From contig CAOLHI010001152.1 in the NCBI GenBank assembly GCA_948474755.1, forward strand, positions 124,001 to 188,000: DNA of 64,000 nucleotides. Direction: 5' to 3'. Shown here piece after piece: positions 1 to 10,364 of this stretch; position 1 is the first letter of the stretch; each line of letters opens with the position of its first letter. Under the pieces are notes generated by a model. It was given only the letters and a program-made list of their open reading frames with translations. It was not told the DNA's origin and did no database searches. Source of the DNA: Ctenosaura bakeri. Taxonomy: Eukaryota; Chordata; Lepidosauria; Squamata; Iguanidae. Position numbers and translations under genes: made by a program.

Positions 1-513
1 TACAATATATAATATTTGTGAAGCACATGTTCTGCATGCACATGGGTACACATACACACACACATGCACACACACACACACACATATATAAAGATATATA
101 TAGAGAGAGCGAGAGAATTATGTCACACCTTTGTGATAATAAAATGTACTCAGAGAGTTGCAAGTACATGAAGTAAGTGAAACTTGCATTCATATTTTAT
201 ATTTTAGCTTAGGCATCTGAAGGTCAGCAAGCTGTCATTGCATTTGTGAAAGGTATTTTTCTGTTCGCTATTGATGATAAGGTCTCATGGCAACTTACAT
301 TTAAAAACAATGATATATTAAAATACCACAGAATTCACAAGCATCATAAACCACCAAAGAAGAATCAGTATAGGTACAACAAAGATTCTTGATGAGGTGC
401 TGATACCTGCCTGGAAAATATTAGCAAGACTTGGCTATAGCTTCTCTGCATGTGTTTGAGATAGCATTATATCTCTTTCAAAATTACAAGCCTACATTTG
501 TTTCTCTCTGCAG
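1..513 (+). other. Intron 5' of exon 1
   Basis: This is AT-rich intron. It begins with a compound dinucleotide repeat (AC, then TA and GA steps, about 48-115). No other repeat or coding signal was recognised; a polypyrimidine tract and branch-like region precede the acceptor at 513. Confidence 0.7.
48..115. repeat. Compound AC/TA/GA microsatellite
   Basis: AC repeats with interruptions pass into TA and GA dinucleotides. Ordinary simple repeat, likely polymorphic. Confidence 0.85.
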
Positions 514-563
514 GGAGTGAGGCTGTACTGCCGTCTGCATAGTCTTTACACTCCAGTGATAAA
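514..563 (+). CDS. PREX1: PREX1 exon 1 of window: start of DEP2
   Basis: This is a 50-bp internal exon. The acceptor is tttctctctgcag and the donor gtaagtt. It reads GVRLYCRLHSLYTPVI plus two bases of the next codon (phase 2 end). The peptide is the N-terminal helix region of the second DEP domain in P-Rex proteins; the exon opens on a codon boundary. The preceding exon (DEP1 end) is outside the window. Confidence 0.93.
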
Positions 564-1973
564 GTAAGTTCATTATCACGATGCCTTTGTATTATGTCTG
601 TCTTGCTTCTGGCTATAACAGGCTGTTAGTTGAAATATTCCCCCTTTCCTTGTTCAACCTGTAATAAAATTGTTGAGTTGTTGAAAGATCTTGGCTTTTT
701 CTTAGATGATAGGGATACATGTTTTCAGCAGATGCATTTCTACAGTTTCTTTCAAGAAGCTTGTGGGTTGAGCTCTTTGCATGATTCAGCAAAGGGTGTA
801 CAGTGCTGCCCTACACATGCCCTATACATGATGTGTGACCAAAACCATAATAGAAATTAGTATTTTGCAACTGGCTGGTCAAAATTCTGTAACCCATGTA
901 CAGTTGGTGGCAAATAAATACTTTCTCTTATCTTGCTTAATGTATTTTACCAGTTTTGCTATTTTGTCCAATTTATTTCAGTTTTTGTTAGAAGGAGATA
1001 GTCTTGCCTATTGCCAATCAATTTCTTTCCCCCTCACATGCACTCATTTGTAAATGTATCCCATTCCATTTCTATGTTAACCCATAGTTTTTAAAATGCC
1101 TGCATGAAAATGTGCATTTAAAATGTATTAAACAGTGTTTTTGAACGTCTCAAGAGGATAATGGGCTTTTCTGCAGTGCTTCAATAAAACTTACTTATTC
1201 GCTTCCCTCCTTTTCCCCAGGAATGTGTAACTTAGTTTACAAAGCATGATCTGCTTATTTGAGGAACTGAGGCACCACTTACCGATTTACTGTTTCAGCT
1301 TTGAGATGAGCAACATAATTAACCCAGTTAGTAGACCGTGCTTGAGAAGCAGGCACACACCTCTTTTGTCTCTTAAACCAAACACCACTAATCACATTAA
1401 ATGATAGGGGAAAACAAATAAAGTAGAATGCTCGCTTAAAAGGATTTGCTGTAGTTGATGTAGGTGTAGGATGTGAGTGATCAGTCATTGTCATGAAAAT
1501 AGCTTCTAGAGTACAGAGACATTTCATGAGTCAGAATTTTGCTTAATTGAAAACCTTGTGACTCCAGACAGTGGCAGAACTCCAAGAAGGATAAATGGTA
1601 TTGGTGTGTATATGAATATGCATTCATGCACTTGCACACTTCCATGCTTCATCTGTTCCATTAAGCAAGTGATTCATGCATAAAGCAAACAAATGAAAAA
1701 AAAAAAAATCAATCCAGCAGAGAAACCTTAGGGCATGCCATCAGAGGCTTCAGCCTCAATACCATTAGTGACCAAAGACCAAATATAACTATTTTTGCCC
1801 CGATTCTGGGAGGAAAATGGAATACAAAATAACTATAGGTGATCCAAATAAACTCTGTACCTGAGGACACTCTTATTTATTTATCTAAATTGTTAATCAC
1901 GGTTGTCCCCTCTAGAGCCTCCAAAGCAGCATACAATAACATGGTTAACTGCACTTAAAAAACAACAACCATC

Positions 1974-2331
1974 TAGTAGTCACTTCTTATCTGTAGTTTT
2001 GCTTTCTGGAGTTTTAGTTACCCACAGTCAACTGTATTTTGAAAATATTAAAAGGAAAATTCGAAAAACAAATGATTCATAAGTTGTAAACTGTACACCG
2101 CTATGAGTAGCGTGATGCATCCCATATGAGTAGCATCCCATATTCCATTCCACCCTGTCCAGGATGTGAATCATCCCTTTGTTCAGTATATCCATGCTGT
2201 ATATGCTACCTGCCTGGTATGTATCTGTAGGAAAAAATATAGCATAGATAGGGTTTGTTACTATCTGCGGTTTCAGGCATCCACTGGGGTTTTTGGAACA
2301 TATACCCAGTGGATAAGAGGGGAACAATATA
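1974..2331. mobile_element. Tigger-group nonautonomous element (MER28/Tigger2-like)
   Basis: The left side reads GTAGTC..CTTATCTGTAGTTT, then GTTACCCACAGTCAACTG; the interior carries GATGTGAATCATCCCTTTGT and CCATGCTGTATATGCTACC; the right end reads TACTATCTGCGG, TTTCAGGCATCCACTGGGG and GGATAAGAGGGGA. These match, in order, what I remember of the mammalian Tigger-group MITEs with a 'PyTATCCGCGG'-type inverted end. Both ends are decayed (TA target not intact). Family assignment is from memory; no search was run. Confidence 0.7.
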
Positions 2332-3000
2332 TTAAGAACAATTTTAAAAACCAGTTCTAAAATCCAACAGCCAGACAGAATAGTACAATTTTGGCTGCCC
2401 ACTGAAAACCTAGCAAGGGTGGAGATATCCTAACTTCGCTTGGGAGGGAATTCCACAATAGAGGTGTGGCTATAGAGAAAGAGGTGTAGCTATAGAGAAA
2501 GCAAACCCACAAGTCTAACTCCTGGAATAGTGTGGCACACATCAAAGTCTCTGCTAAGGATCTTAAATTCTGACCAGACTCATTTGTGCATTTAAGGGTG
2601 ATCTTTCAGATACCCTGACCCCAAGAACTTGTCCGTTGAACTACACACTTTAAATTGAGCTTAGAAGGAAACTGGTGTCACTTGCAGTAAAGATGCAGCA
2701 TGCATAACAAGCCAGTTTGTAATAAAATTGGAAGTAAAAGGCAAAATGCTGGTGGGAGTAAAAGTAACAGTTGATTCAGAGGATCTCCCCAAAATCAGTA
2801 AGCAAAATAATGATTTTTTCCCATTAATTTACACATGAAACATTTATCCCTTAAGACAGCAGAAGGAAATATTGTCTTAAGAAACACTTGACATGAATGT
2901 GTAAATAGACCATGCTCTGTTCTGCCTGGAATGTCCTTGAGGACTGCCGGCAGTTAAATATTATGATGATATCAGAAGAATCAACTTATAACCCTGGGAT

Positions 3001-3127
3001 GGGGAGTGTGTGGCCCTTCAGATATTGTTGTACTGCAGTTTCCATCATCCTTCACTATTGCTTGTGGTAGGTAGGTCTAATGCGGATTGCAGTCCAGCAG
3101 CAACTAGAGGGTCATACATTCCCCACC
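3001..3127. mobile_element. Palindromic MITE, GGCCCTCCAGAT family
   Basis: Left half GTGTGGCCCTTCAGATATTG and CAGTTTCCATCATCC is mirrored by the right half GATTGCAGTCCAGCAGCAAC then GGGTCATACATTCCCCACC. The same palindrome recurs at 39697-39822, 54834-54951 and, partly, 62421-62523. It is a very common squamate short inverted repeat, probably a hAT derivative. Confidence 0.7.
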
Positions 3128-3266
3128 TTTACTTTAAGCAACATAAAGACCACTGAAAAAAAAAATTTCCTTTCTATAATCACAGTTTAAAATAAGGGTT
3201 TTTTTTAACCGATTTATCTGCACAATCATATTTTTAACAGTCTTTCCATTCTCCCTTCTGATTCAG

Positions 3267-3342
3267 AGACCGAGACTACCACTTGAAGACCTACAAGTCA
3301 GTGATCCCAGCAAGTAAATTGGTAGATTGGTTAATTGCTCAG
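3267..3342 (+). CDS. PREX1: PREX1 exon 2 of window: DEP2 core
   Basis: This 76-bp exon follows the acceptor ctgattcag and precedes the donor gtaatgag. With the two bases carried over it encodes [14 protein letters not shown] then [12 protein letters not shown]. The K-x-V-DWL pattern is the conserved core of DEP domains. It ends in phase 0. Confidence 0.95.
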
Positions 3343-4017
3343 GTAATGAGAGTGCACAGGTGCTGATGTTTTTTTTATTTGGATTCTTTGTTCAGCCTTT
3401 TTATCTCTCACAATATTATTGCATCATATAACTCCGTACTGAATAAAAACATTTGCCTAAGCCAAGAAATCTATGGTGAGCCGGTGTAGATGTAATGGTA
3501 GCTGGCTCTTGACCAGCATTAAAGGGTCAGGAATGGACTGTGGGATCACATATATTCATATTTCTACTCTTCTCTTGTTGCACATACATTTCCTCTGCCA
3601 CCACCACGCTGCCCTCAATACTGCCCTAAACTGTCATCATTATATCTATAGCAACCAAAGTAAGCCCAGCCTTAAACATCTGGTTTTAATCAAGTCATTT
3701 TTAGATACTCAAAACTATTAAAAATATTGGCCAAAACAGTGACCAAAACAAGATTTAAGTTTCCAGTTTCTAAGTTAAGTTAATCACTAAATTTTTTCAG
3801 CTTTAATGATCTGGCAAAGTTTTGAAGAACTGTTCCTTCTGCTTGTAATTTGGCCTCAAACAGCCACAGAGATCACTTACTAATTGAAGAGTCTGGTTTT
3901 CATTCTATGCATGGATCTAAAGGTCCCGGAGCACAATCATATGAAAGACACTTTCTGCCATATTGAATTCATAATATTTTAGCTCTGTTATTTTCAAGGA
4001 TTTGTTGATACTTTGGA

Positions 4018-4019
4018 TT

Positions 4020-4085
<66 letters not shown>

Positions 4086-4138
4086 CTCCCTCCCTCCCTC
4101 CCTCCCTCCCTCCCTCCCTCCCTCCCTCCCTCCCTCCC
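4018..4138. repeat. 121-bp pure polypyrimidine tract, (TTTC)n then (TCCC)n
   Basis: A TTTC array runs to about 4082 and passes directly into a TCCC array ending at 4138 without a single purine on this strand. It sits within intron 2, 676 bp after exon 2. Its reverse complement gives a spurious Gly/Glu/Arg/Lys open frame. Confidence 0.97.
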
Positions 4139-4681
4139 AGTTTTGAATGGTACAGTTTAAGTTGCTTGTAGCTTGCTTTCAAATATAAGAGCTCGTCTTT
4201 CTTCTTCATGGTCTTGGTGACTCACACAAATGGGTTTACTGTGTCTGTGCAGTGCATTCGTTCGTAACCTTCTAGAGCTGTTACAAAGCATTTTTCCAGT
4301 AGCCTCACCTTCTCTGTTCCATGTGACCAGCCTGAATCCTGCTCAAACCATTGTTGTCTGATGCAGCAACAGCATCGAAAGAGCTGTTGGCGAGCTGCAT
4401 TTCTTCCCCTTGTGCTTTTTCCTACCTTTTGACTTCTCATTTTGGGCTTCACTGTTTGGATTTCAATTTGGCTTCTTGGACTCTGTTTCTATTGTAATGT
4501 TCTTGGCTTGATTAGCAGTTTGCCTTCAGTGACCTGTGATGGCATCTCTCTGGAAATATCACTGATGGAAATCTGAAAAATCCAAGTCCCTGTGCCTTAT
4601 ATATAGACCTTTTCCCCTCAAACCTCAGCCCTTCCCTCTCATTAATGGCCTGGGTTTCTCTCATACAGAACCACTTTGGTT

Positions 4682-4800
4682 AGAATCATAGAATCATAGA
4701 AATGTAGAGTTGAAAGAGACCACAGGGGCCATCCAGTCCAACCCCCTGCCATGCAGGAACACCCTCAAAGCACTCCCGACAGATGGCCATCAAGCCTCTG
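4682..4800 (-). mobile_element. CR1 LINE 3' end, antisense
   Basis: Starts with two AATCATAG units, the reverse complement of the CR1 3' tail, and continues GAGTTGAAAGAGACCACAGG, GGCCATCCAGTCCAACCCCC and TGCCATGCAGGAACAC. This is the standard squamate CR1 3' end; the body is truncated. Confidence 0.85.
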
Positions 4801-6003
4801 GCAACTTGTTGCTGGGGCTGCCCTACAACCCAGGTTAGCCACACCACAAGGCTCTGCTACACTTGGTGTGCAAAAATAGGGATAAAAATCATGTAGTCCA
4901 TTGGCAGTTATTAAAATATGTTTAGTTTGTGTAGTGTATTCTTATCCAGAGGCTTAGTATGGACACTGAATCTGTTAGAGCATGTAATTACAATTCACAT
5001 TATCCTTTTCTGGCCTGATAGAAAAATATTTAACCATTCTCTGCTGGCAGAGAAGGAAAAATATCTGACATTGGACAGCAGGCAGTAATAGATGAGCCAC
5101 AGTGGACTTTCTGAGTAGCAAGGCTCTGGAATTTCAACTTCTGGACCCTCCAAAGTTGAGCCTGTTCTTAGCTTGCCCAAGTTCCCAATTCTGAATGCGG
5201 GAGGTCTATAGAATTCAGGCATTACTGCCTTTCTAGATGTAATATCAAACTTGTTTTGGAAACTCACCAGGTGACATATGAACACATAGGTATATTTTCA
5301 CATATAGCTGATGGCTATGGCTGGTTTTGCTCTTATATATATCAAGATCAGAGCTCAAAAGACTATTTTTTGGATTGCAGATTCCAGTATCCCCTAGTGG
5401 TCATGTTGGCTGTGGATTTGGGAAATTGTAATCAAAAAGGGTGACTTTTCAAATGTCTTCTCCAGACGTTGTGCATCTGGTTCAATAAGACAGCAGCATT
5501 GATGCTGTATGGATGGAGGACACGTGACATAGTATATATATCTTTCCTCTGAGAAAATTAATTTGTGCAAAATGCATCAGTGTGTCCTAAATGATGTTCC
5601 ATGTCATTTCTATGCATATTGGAGAAAAAGGATTCAGCAGTTTGCTCCATTTCCTGTGATTAGAAATGTACTTGAACGTGCTATGTGTGTAGCAATAAAT
5701 TTTGTAATCTCTTGAAGCTGGAAACTTCATTTTCCAGAGATTTCCTGTCATGCATTCTTGCCACTTTCAGGCTCCCACTAGGCCTGTAGAGTAAGCTTCT
5801 CCCATAAATATCAATTTCCTTCTCCCATTGGATATGCAATGTATATGTTCCAGACCTTCCTTTTTCATTTTCTTACAGGTTGTTGCACACACACTCTCTC
5901 TTTCTCTCTTAATCCAAGAGGGTACATAGTGCTATTCAAGATCCCAAGCCTTGGCAGTACAGTGGTTTTGTGTGGACCTGTATTTGACTAAGAAGGAAGA
6001 TAC

Positions 6004-6715
6004 AGTAATAAATAATATTTATAATAATTTTTAATTTGTTACCTGCCTGTCGACAAGGCTCAAGGTGGTATACAACATAAACTAAAATACAATTAAAAAT
6101 GCTTCATAACTTAAAATACACTAAAAACACATAAAACTATTAGAAATACAAATATAACTGAAACCCATCATTATTAAAATATGTCATGATTAAAAATAGA
6201 CTGGATAGGTTTGCCAGAAGAGATAGGGCTTTGGTATTCATTCATTTATTTATTTGAGTTCAGACAGCATGTTTTGCTGTCAAATCTCTTGTGGCAAGTC
6301 ATTCCATAGTCTAGGGGCGGCCAATCCTCTGGATGACCGTTGCCAGTCTAGTCCTAGCTGGTTAAGTAAATGGCTGCCCAGAGGACCTGAGTGTATGGGG
6401 TGGATTGTATGGGAGGAGGCAATCCTGCAGGTAACTTGTACCCAAATCATGTAAGGCTTTAAAGGAAATAATAACCAACACTTCATACTTTGCCCAGAAA
6501 CTAATTGGCATCCAGGGGAGTGATTTTAATATCAGAATGATATATTCACTACTTGCTATAGCTGTAATCTATCTGGCTGCCATATTTTGAACCAGCTGGA
6601 GTTTCTGGACTTGGTATAAAGTAGCCCAATATACAGAACATTGCAGAAGTCTGACTTTGAGGTTACCAGCTTGTGCACTACTATCTTTAGGTCATCCAGT
6701 TCTAGGAATAATAAT
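6004..6715 (-). mobile_element. L2-like LINE fragment, antisense
   Basis: The left edge holds ACCTGCCTGTCGACAAGGCT and CAAGGTGGTATACAACATAA, the reverse complement of an L2-type 3' end. The right part reads antisense of the repeat GTAAGGCTTTAAAGGAAATA and decodes on the minus strand to RGLAAPRLWNDLPQEI, resembling the C-terminal end of L2/CR1 ORF2. It is 5' truncated and full of stops. Confidence 0.65.
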
Positions 6716-6993
6716 AATAAAGAGGCCTAGGACTGAAAAGTCAGACCTAGCGAGAAAGTACTAAGAAGAAAATAAAATTCTTTCAGTAATTAAATAGAAT
6801 AAGTTGTTTGCCTTTAGTCTATCAAGAAATCATGTCAGAGTTAAAGAAGGAGAACAGTGTAAATAGTCTAGAAGACATTGTTCTGCTTATTGGACACATT
6901 ACAGTCAAACTTCTAAACATATCAGCTTTCAGATCACTATGAGATACACCCCTTTTGAAGCTCAGAATAAGAGCAACAAATGAAAAACAAATT

Positions 6994-7100
6994 TAAAAGT
7001 CTCTTTTTTGAACTACAGCTCTGAGAATTCTAAAGCCAGCATGACTTTAGCAAGGAGTTCTGGGAGTGGTAGTCACAAAAGTAACTTTTTCAAGCTCAGC
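6994..7100. mobile_element. Palindromic MITE, AAGTTACTTTT family, copy 1
   Basis: Left arm TCTTTTTTGAACTACAGCTC is mirrored by GGAGTTCTGGGAGTGGTAGT then AAAAGTAACTTTTTCAAGCT. Other copies lie at 18361, 23411, 27489, 31976, 54092 and 59193. Confidence 0.7.
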
Positions 7101-7533
7101 TGTCACAGTGCATGTATTATGTGTTGTGCCTCCGAATGTACAGAATTTATGAAACTATATTAGCAAGATGTGTGGTCCATGTAGCCAGGTAAGATTACCT
7201 GGGAGCAGCTCTCAACAATCGCAGGCTGAAGGCTTTTCCATCATTGGCTATCTTTCATTTTTTAAAAATTGGACACTGATCTGAGAACTTCTGTATGAAT
7301 GGATATGCTGTCCCACTGAGCTGTGGCTTTATGTTGCAGCCCAGTGTGTTTTACTTTCAGAGGATCCAGTGAATTTTTACTTTCAAACGTGTTATTTTGA
7401 ACAGTAGGAATATAAGAACTTTGTTGGATGAGATCAGTGGTCTGCTTAGCCTAGTATTTTCTTTCCAATAGAGCAAAACAGAGGTCTTTGGGAAACCCAC
7501 AAGCATTGCCCCCAGCAATTGGTTCTGAAATAC

Positions 7534-7743
7534 ATTGTTGTTGCTCGGTGCCTTCATGTCAAGTCCAACTCATGGCTACTCTGTCATGAAGTTTTCTTGG
7601 CAAGATTTGTTTGCAGGAGGTTTGTCATTGCTTCTTATGCTAAGGGAGTGTGGTTTATCGAAGGCCATCCAGTGGGTTTCCGTGGCTGAGCAGAGATATG
7701 ATCCCTGGTCACTCAGAGTCCTAGTTCAAACCACTGCATCATG
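7534..7743 (-). repeat. tRNA-headed SINE, antisense
   Basis: Read on the minus strand it begins CATGATGCAGTGGTTTGAAC, has GTTTGAACTAGGACTC as a box B-like region, then GGAAACCCACTGG and the shared 3' body ending near the GTTGTTG complement of an ACA tail. Same family as 9480-9711. It is a decayed SINE, not a tRNA gene. Confidence 0.75.
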
Positions 7744-7944
7744 TTTTTAAATTTTTTTATAGGGCTTTAGTATCCTTAGTAGCAGCCTATGTCTATAACA
7801 AGATGAAATACTGGAGCTTTTATTAGATTTTTTTCTTTACTATTAAAAAAAAGGTTTTTAATGAAATTACACTTGTAGAATCAAGAACAATTTCTGACTT
7901 GCCATGTAGTTGAAGCTGTTCCTCCTGTGCACAGAGGCTATATA

Positions 7945-8109
7945 CCCTATTTGCTGGCTTATAAGACACACTTTTTTTTCTGAAAAATACTGTTTGAAAA
8001 TGGGATGCATCTTATATACCAGTGAATCTTACACGCCCACAAATAGTATTTGCCGGCATGTAAATGGAGTGCATCTTATGTGCTGGTGTGTCTTATATGC
8101 CAGCAAATA
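7945..8109. mobile_element. MITE with TATTTGCTGGC inverted ends
   Basis: Left end CCCTATTTGCTGGCTTATAA and right end TTATATGCCAGCAAATACGG are inverted repeats with about two mismatches over 20 bases. The interior has further mirrored 'GCATCTTATATACCAG' units. TA-type target is not clearly preserved. Class unassigned, probably Tc1/mariner-related. Confidence 0.65.
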
Positions 8110-8117
8110 CGGAATAT

Positions 8118-8190
8118 GTATGTGTGTGTATATATCTATCTATCTATATATGTACATAAGTGTGTGTGTGTGTGTGTGTATGCGTGTGTG
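8118..8190. repeat. GT/TA/TC-rich microsatellite
   Basis: Runs of TG, TATC and TG dinucleotides; part of a longer alternating purine-pyrimidine stretch next to the hairpin element at 8263. Confidence 0.85.
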
Positions 8191-8262
8191 TTTTCGCATG
8201 TCTGACACAAGCAAACTCACAGACAACTTTGACTTTTATATAGTATACACACACACATGCAA

Positions 8263-8396
8263 ACACTAATATAATTTCTAGGCTTGACACAGTTTAGAAC
8301 GGTCAGATAATAGAATATTTATTTATATGTGTGTGTATGTACACACTATTATCTGAATGTTCTAAAATGTGTTAAGCCTAGAAATGATATTAGTGT
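8263..8396. mobile_element. Near-perfect 51-bp inverted repeat (hairpin MITE)
   Basis: Left arm 8263-8313 (ACACTAATATAATTTCTAGG ... CAGATAATAG) is the inverted complement of the right arm 8346-8396 (CTATTATCTG ... GATATTAGTGT) with about six mismatches. The spacer is AT and GT rich. No target duplication is clear. Looks like a foldback MITE of unknown class. Confidence 0.75.
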
Positions 8397-8513
8397 AAAA
8401 AAGATTGGGTTAATGTTTATTAATACCCCTGACATGTCTGTACTCAACAGCAATTGTGAAACAGATTTGGTCAACTCTTGCACTTTTTAGACTTTAGATC
8501 CCCTTGAAAAGTA

Positions 8514-8753
8514 CAGTACGACCCCTATATCCACGGAAGATTTGTTCCGCCCCCCACCATGGATATGGGAATCCACGGATAATACCAAACACTGCAGGGA
8601 TCGGGCCCTGGGCCTGTGGTTGGAGGAGGGAAAACAGCGGGTTTCCATGGTCGAGCAGGGATTTAAACCCTGACCTCCCGTGCTACCTGCTGTTTTCAAC
8701 TGTGGATAACTGAATCTGCAGATTATGAATTTGCGGATATGGGGGTTGTAGTG
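8514..8753. mobile_element. Tigger-like MITE with TA target duplication
   Basis: Left end CAGTACGACCCCTATATCCA and right end TGCGGATATGGGGGTTGTAG then TG are inverted; TA flanks both sides (8512-8513, 8754-8755). The 240-bp interior has no transposase. CAGTA..CCC..ATATCC ends are typical of pogo/Tigger elements. Confidence 0.82.
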
Positions 8754-9007
8754 TATAGCTCTTTCTTCAGTTACAGATATCCAGTTGTTCCTCAGAATTA
8801 AAGTGATAGCATACAAATCTTGCTGCATAGAGACATAAGGATCAAATTACATGGGTCTGTTCTACATGGCATCTTTTAAATCTTGAAGCAGAGCTACTAA
8901 AATCTCCATATACTAGTTGCACCTATTAGTTGTTACTACAAGCACCCCACGTCCGCTGCCTTTCCTAGTAAGAAGATTGCTGCTATCCCTTTACCTTAGA
9001 AGCAATA

Positions 9008-9235
9008 CAGTAGAGTCCTGGTTATCCGACCTAAACTGGCGGGCACAGGGTCGGATAACTGAAATGTCGGATGACACGGAGCCCCGTGGCGGCCGCCATT
9101 TTGGGGGCGTGTTGGGGTGTGTCGGGGTGTGTCTGGGGGGCGTGGAAATGCCTGCAGCCACGCCCCCAGGCAGCCGCGACGTCGGTTAATCCGTAGCGTC
9201 AGATAACCGCAGGTCAGATAACTGGGACTCTACTG
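9008..9235. mobile_element. Tigger-like MITE, GC-rich interior, TA duplication
   Basis: Left end CAGTAGAGTCCTGGTTATCC and right end (reverse complement) CAGTAGAGTCCCAGTTATCT match over about 24 bases; TA flanks both ends exactly (9006-9007, 9236-9237). The centre is strongly GC-rich and contains GGCGGCCGCCATTTTG and a GTGTCGGGGTGTG repeat. Well preserved, so comparatively young. Confidence 0.88.
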
Positions 9236-9479
9236 TACTTCAGGTCAGACACCAGATATGAAAAGAACGTTCATGCTACCCATGCTATTTGGTTTCCTTT
9301 TCCATTCTTGCCCAGCTGCTTTCTTCTGTTCTTGCTTCCAGGGAAGAGCAGCTGCTTCACAAAAAAGAGAGAAGTGAGTCCCAGTGCCTAATTTCCTTCT
9401 CTTTCCTTGCTGAAATCAAGAAACAATTAGGAGGGAGCCACAAGCTTGTATAAGCAACAGTAGCAGTCACTACTGCGTG

Positions 9480-9711
9480 AGCCAGTGTGGTGTAGTGGTC
9501 TGAGAGTCTAGGACTTCAGAGGTCAGGGTTTAAATCCCTGCTTAACTATGGAAACCCACAAGTCACCTTGGGCAACTGCACTCTCTCAGCCTCACAGGAA
9601 GGCAGAGGCAAAGGCAAACTGCCTCCCAACAAATATTGCCAAGGAAACCGTATGATGGGCTTGCCGTAGGGTCACTAACAACTTGAAGGTACACATCAAC
9701 AACAACAACAA
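9480..9711 (+). repeat. tRNA-headed SINE with ACA tail, near full length
   Basis: The head AGCCAGTGTGGTGTAGTGGT resembles a box A and GTCAGGGTTTAAATCCC a box B. The body continues GGGCAACTGCACTCTCTCAG, ATATTGCCAAGGAAACCGTA and GGGTCACTAACAACTTGAAG and ends in (ACA)n at 9711. The best-preserved SINE in the window. It is mobile DNA, not a tRNA gene. Confidence 0.85.
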
Positions 9712-9829
9712 GCAGTAGCTGTATTTGTCAATTTAAGTCTTTGGTGCCTACAGTTGTCTTATCTAAAGGCTAATAAGTATACTGGACTCAATAAATGAAA
9801 TTTTAGCTAGAGATGGTGGTGTTGGTGGT

Positions 9830-10193
9830 GATAATATGTATTTATATCTTGTCTTTTTCCCAGTCTGGGATTCAGGGTGACTTACAGAAGATACAGCTGT
9901 GCACAAGAGATAAAAATACAATTAAACTGTTAATAAAATTAAAAGCAGTTGAAGCAAATCTTTAAAAAGAACAACAATAAATGTAAACAAGACAGTATGT
10001 GAAAGGCCTTTCCCTCTGAACAATCAACTCTCAAAGGCTGAAACCAAAAGGTTTTCACCTGCATAAAGAGGGACAGCAAGAAGGGAACCAGTCTAATATC
10101 TCTAGAAAAGGAGTTCTGGAAACGGGGAGCAACCACCAAGAAAGCCCTCCCATGTATTCTTACCAGATATACCTGTGAAGGTGGCAGAACAGA
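9830..10193 (-). mobile_element. LINE-like 3' fragment, antisense
   Basis: Begins with an L2-like antisense tail (CAGGGTGACTTACAGAAG) and continues with AAAGGCCTTTCCCTCTGAAC and GGAGTTCTGGAAACGGGGAG then CACCAAGAAAGCCCTCCCAT, a stretch common in squamate genomes. Assigned by resemblance only. Confidence 0.5.
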
Positions 10194-10194
10194 T

Positions 10195-10364
10195 GCCATT
10201 TTTGCACTGGACTGTTATAGTGCTATTATTCCACTTTCAACATCCTATGGAATCCTGGGGTTTGCAGGTTAGAGGGGCCCCCTCTCTAAACTGCAAGCCC
10301 CAGGATTCCATAGGATGTTGAAAGTAGAATAAGAGCGTTATAACACTCCAGTGTGGAAATGGCC
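10195..10364. mobile_element. Hairpin MITE, GGCC-tipped family
   Basis: Left arm GCCATTTTTGCACTGGACTG and ATTCCACTTTCAACATCCTA then TGGAATCCTGGGGTTTGCAG is mirrored almost perfectly by the right arm ending CTCCAGTGTGGAAATGGCC. A 170-bp foldback. Related copies are at 36042-36163 and 41531-41690. Confidence 0.85.

Larger units (their letters stand above)
564..3266 (+). other. Intron 1 (phase 2, 2.7 kb)
   Basis: Contains a Tigger-group element (1974-2331), antisense LINE scraps (about 1870-1945 and 2380-2470, the latter decoding in reverse to the L2-like LLWNSLPSEVR motif), a 21-bp tandem pair at 2461-2503 and a palindromic MITE (3001-3127). I see nothing in 564-1860. Confidence 0.6.

Noticed and set aside
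3994..4209. Reverse-strand ORF rich in Gly, Glu, Arg and Lys
   Set aside because: It is the translation of the TTTC/TCCC microsatellite.
9480..9555. tRNA gene
   Set aside because: Box A and B-like sequences are present, but no cloverleaf can be drawn and the sequence continues as a dispersed SINE with a tail.
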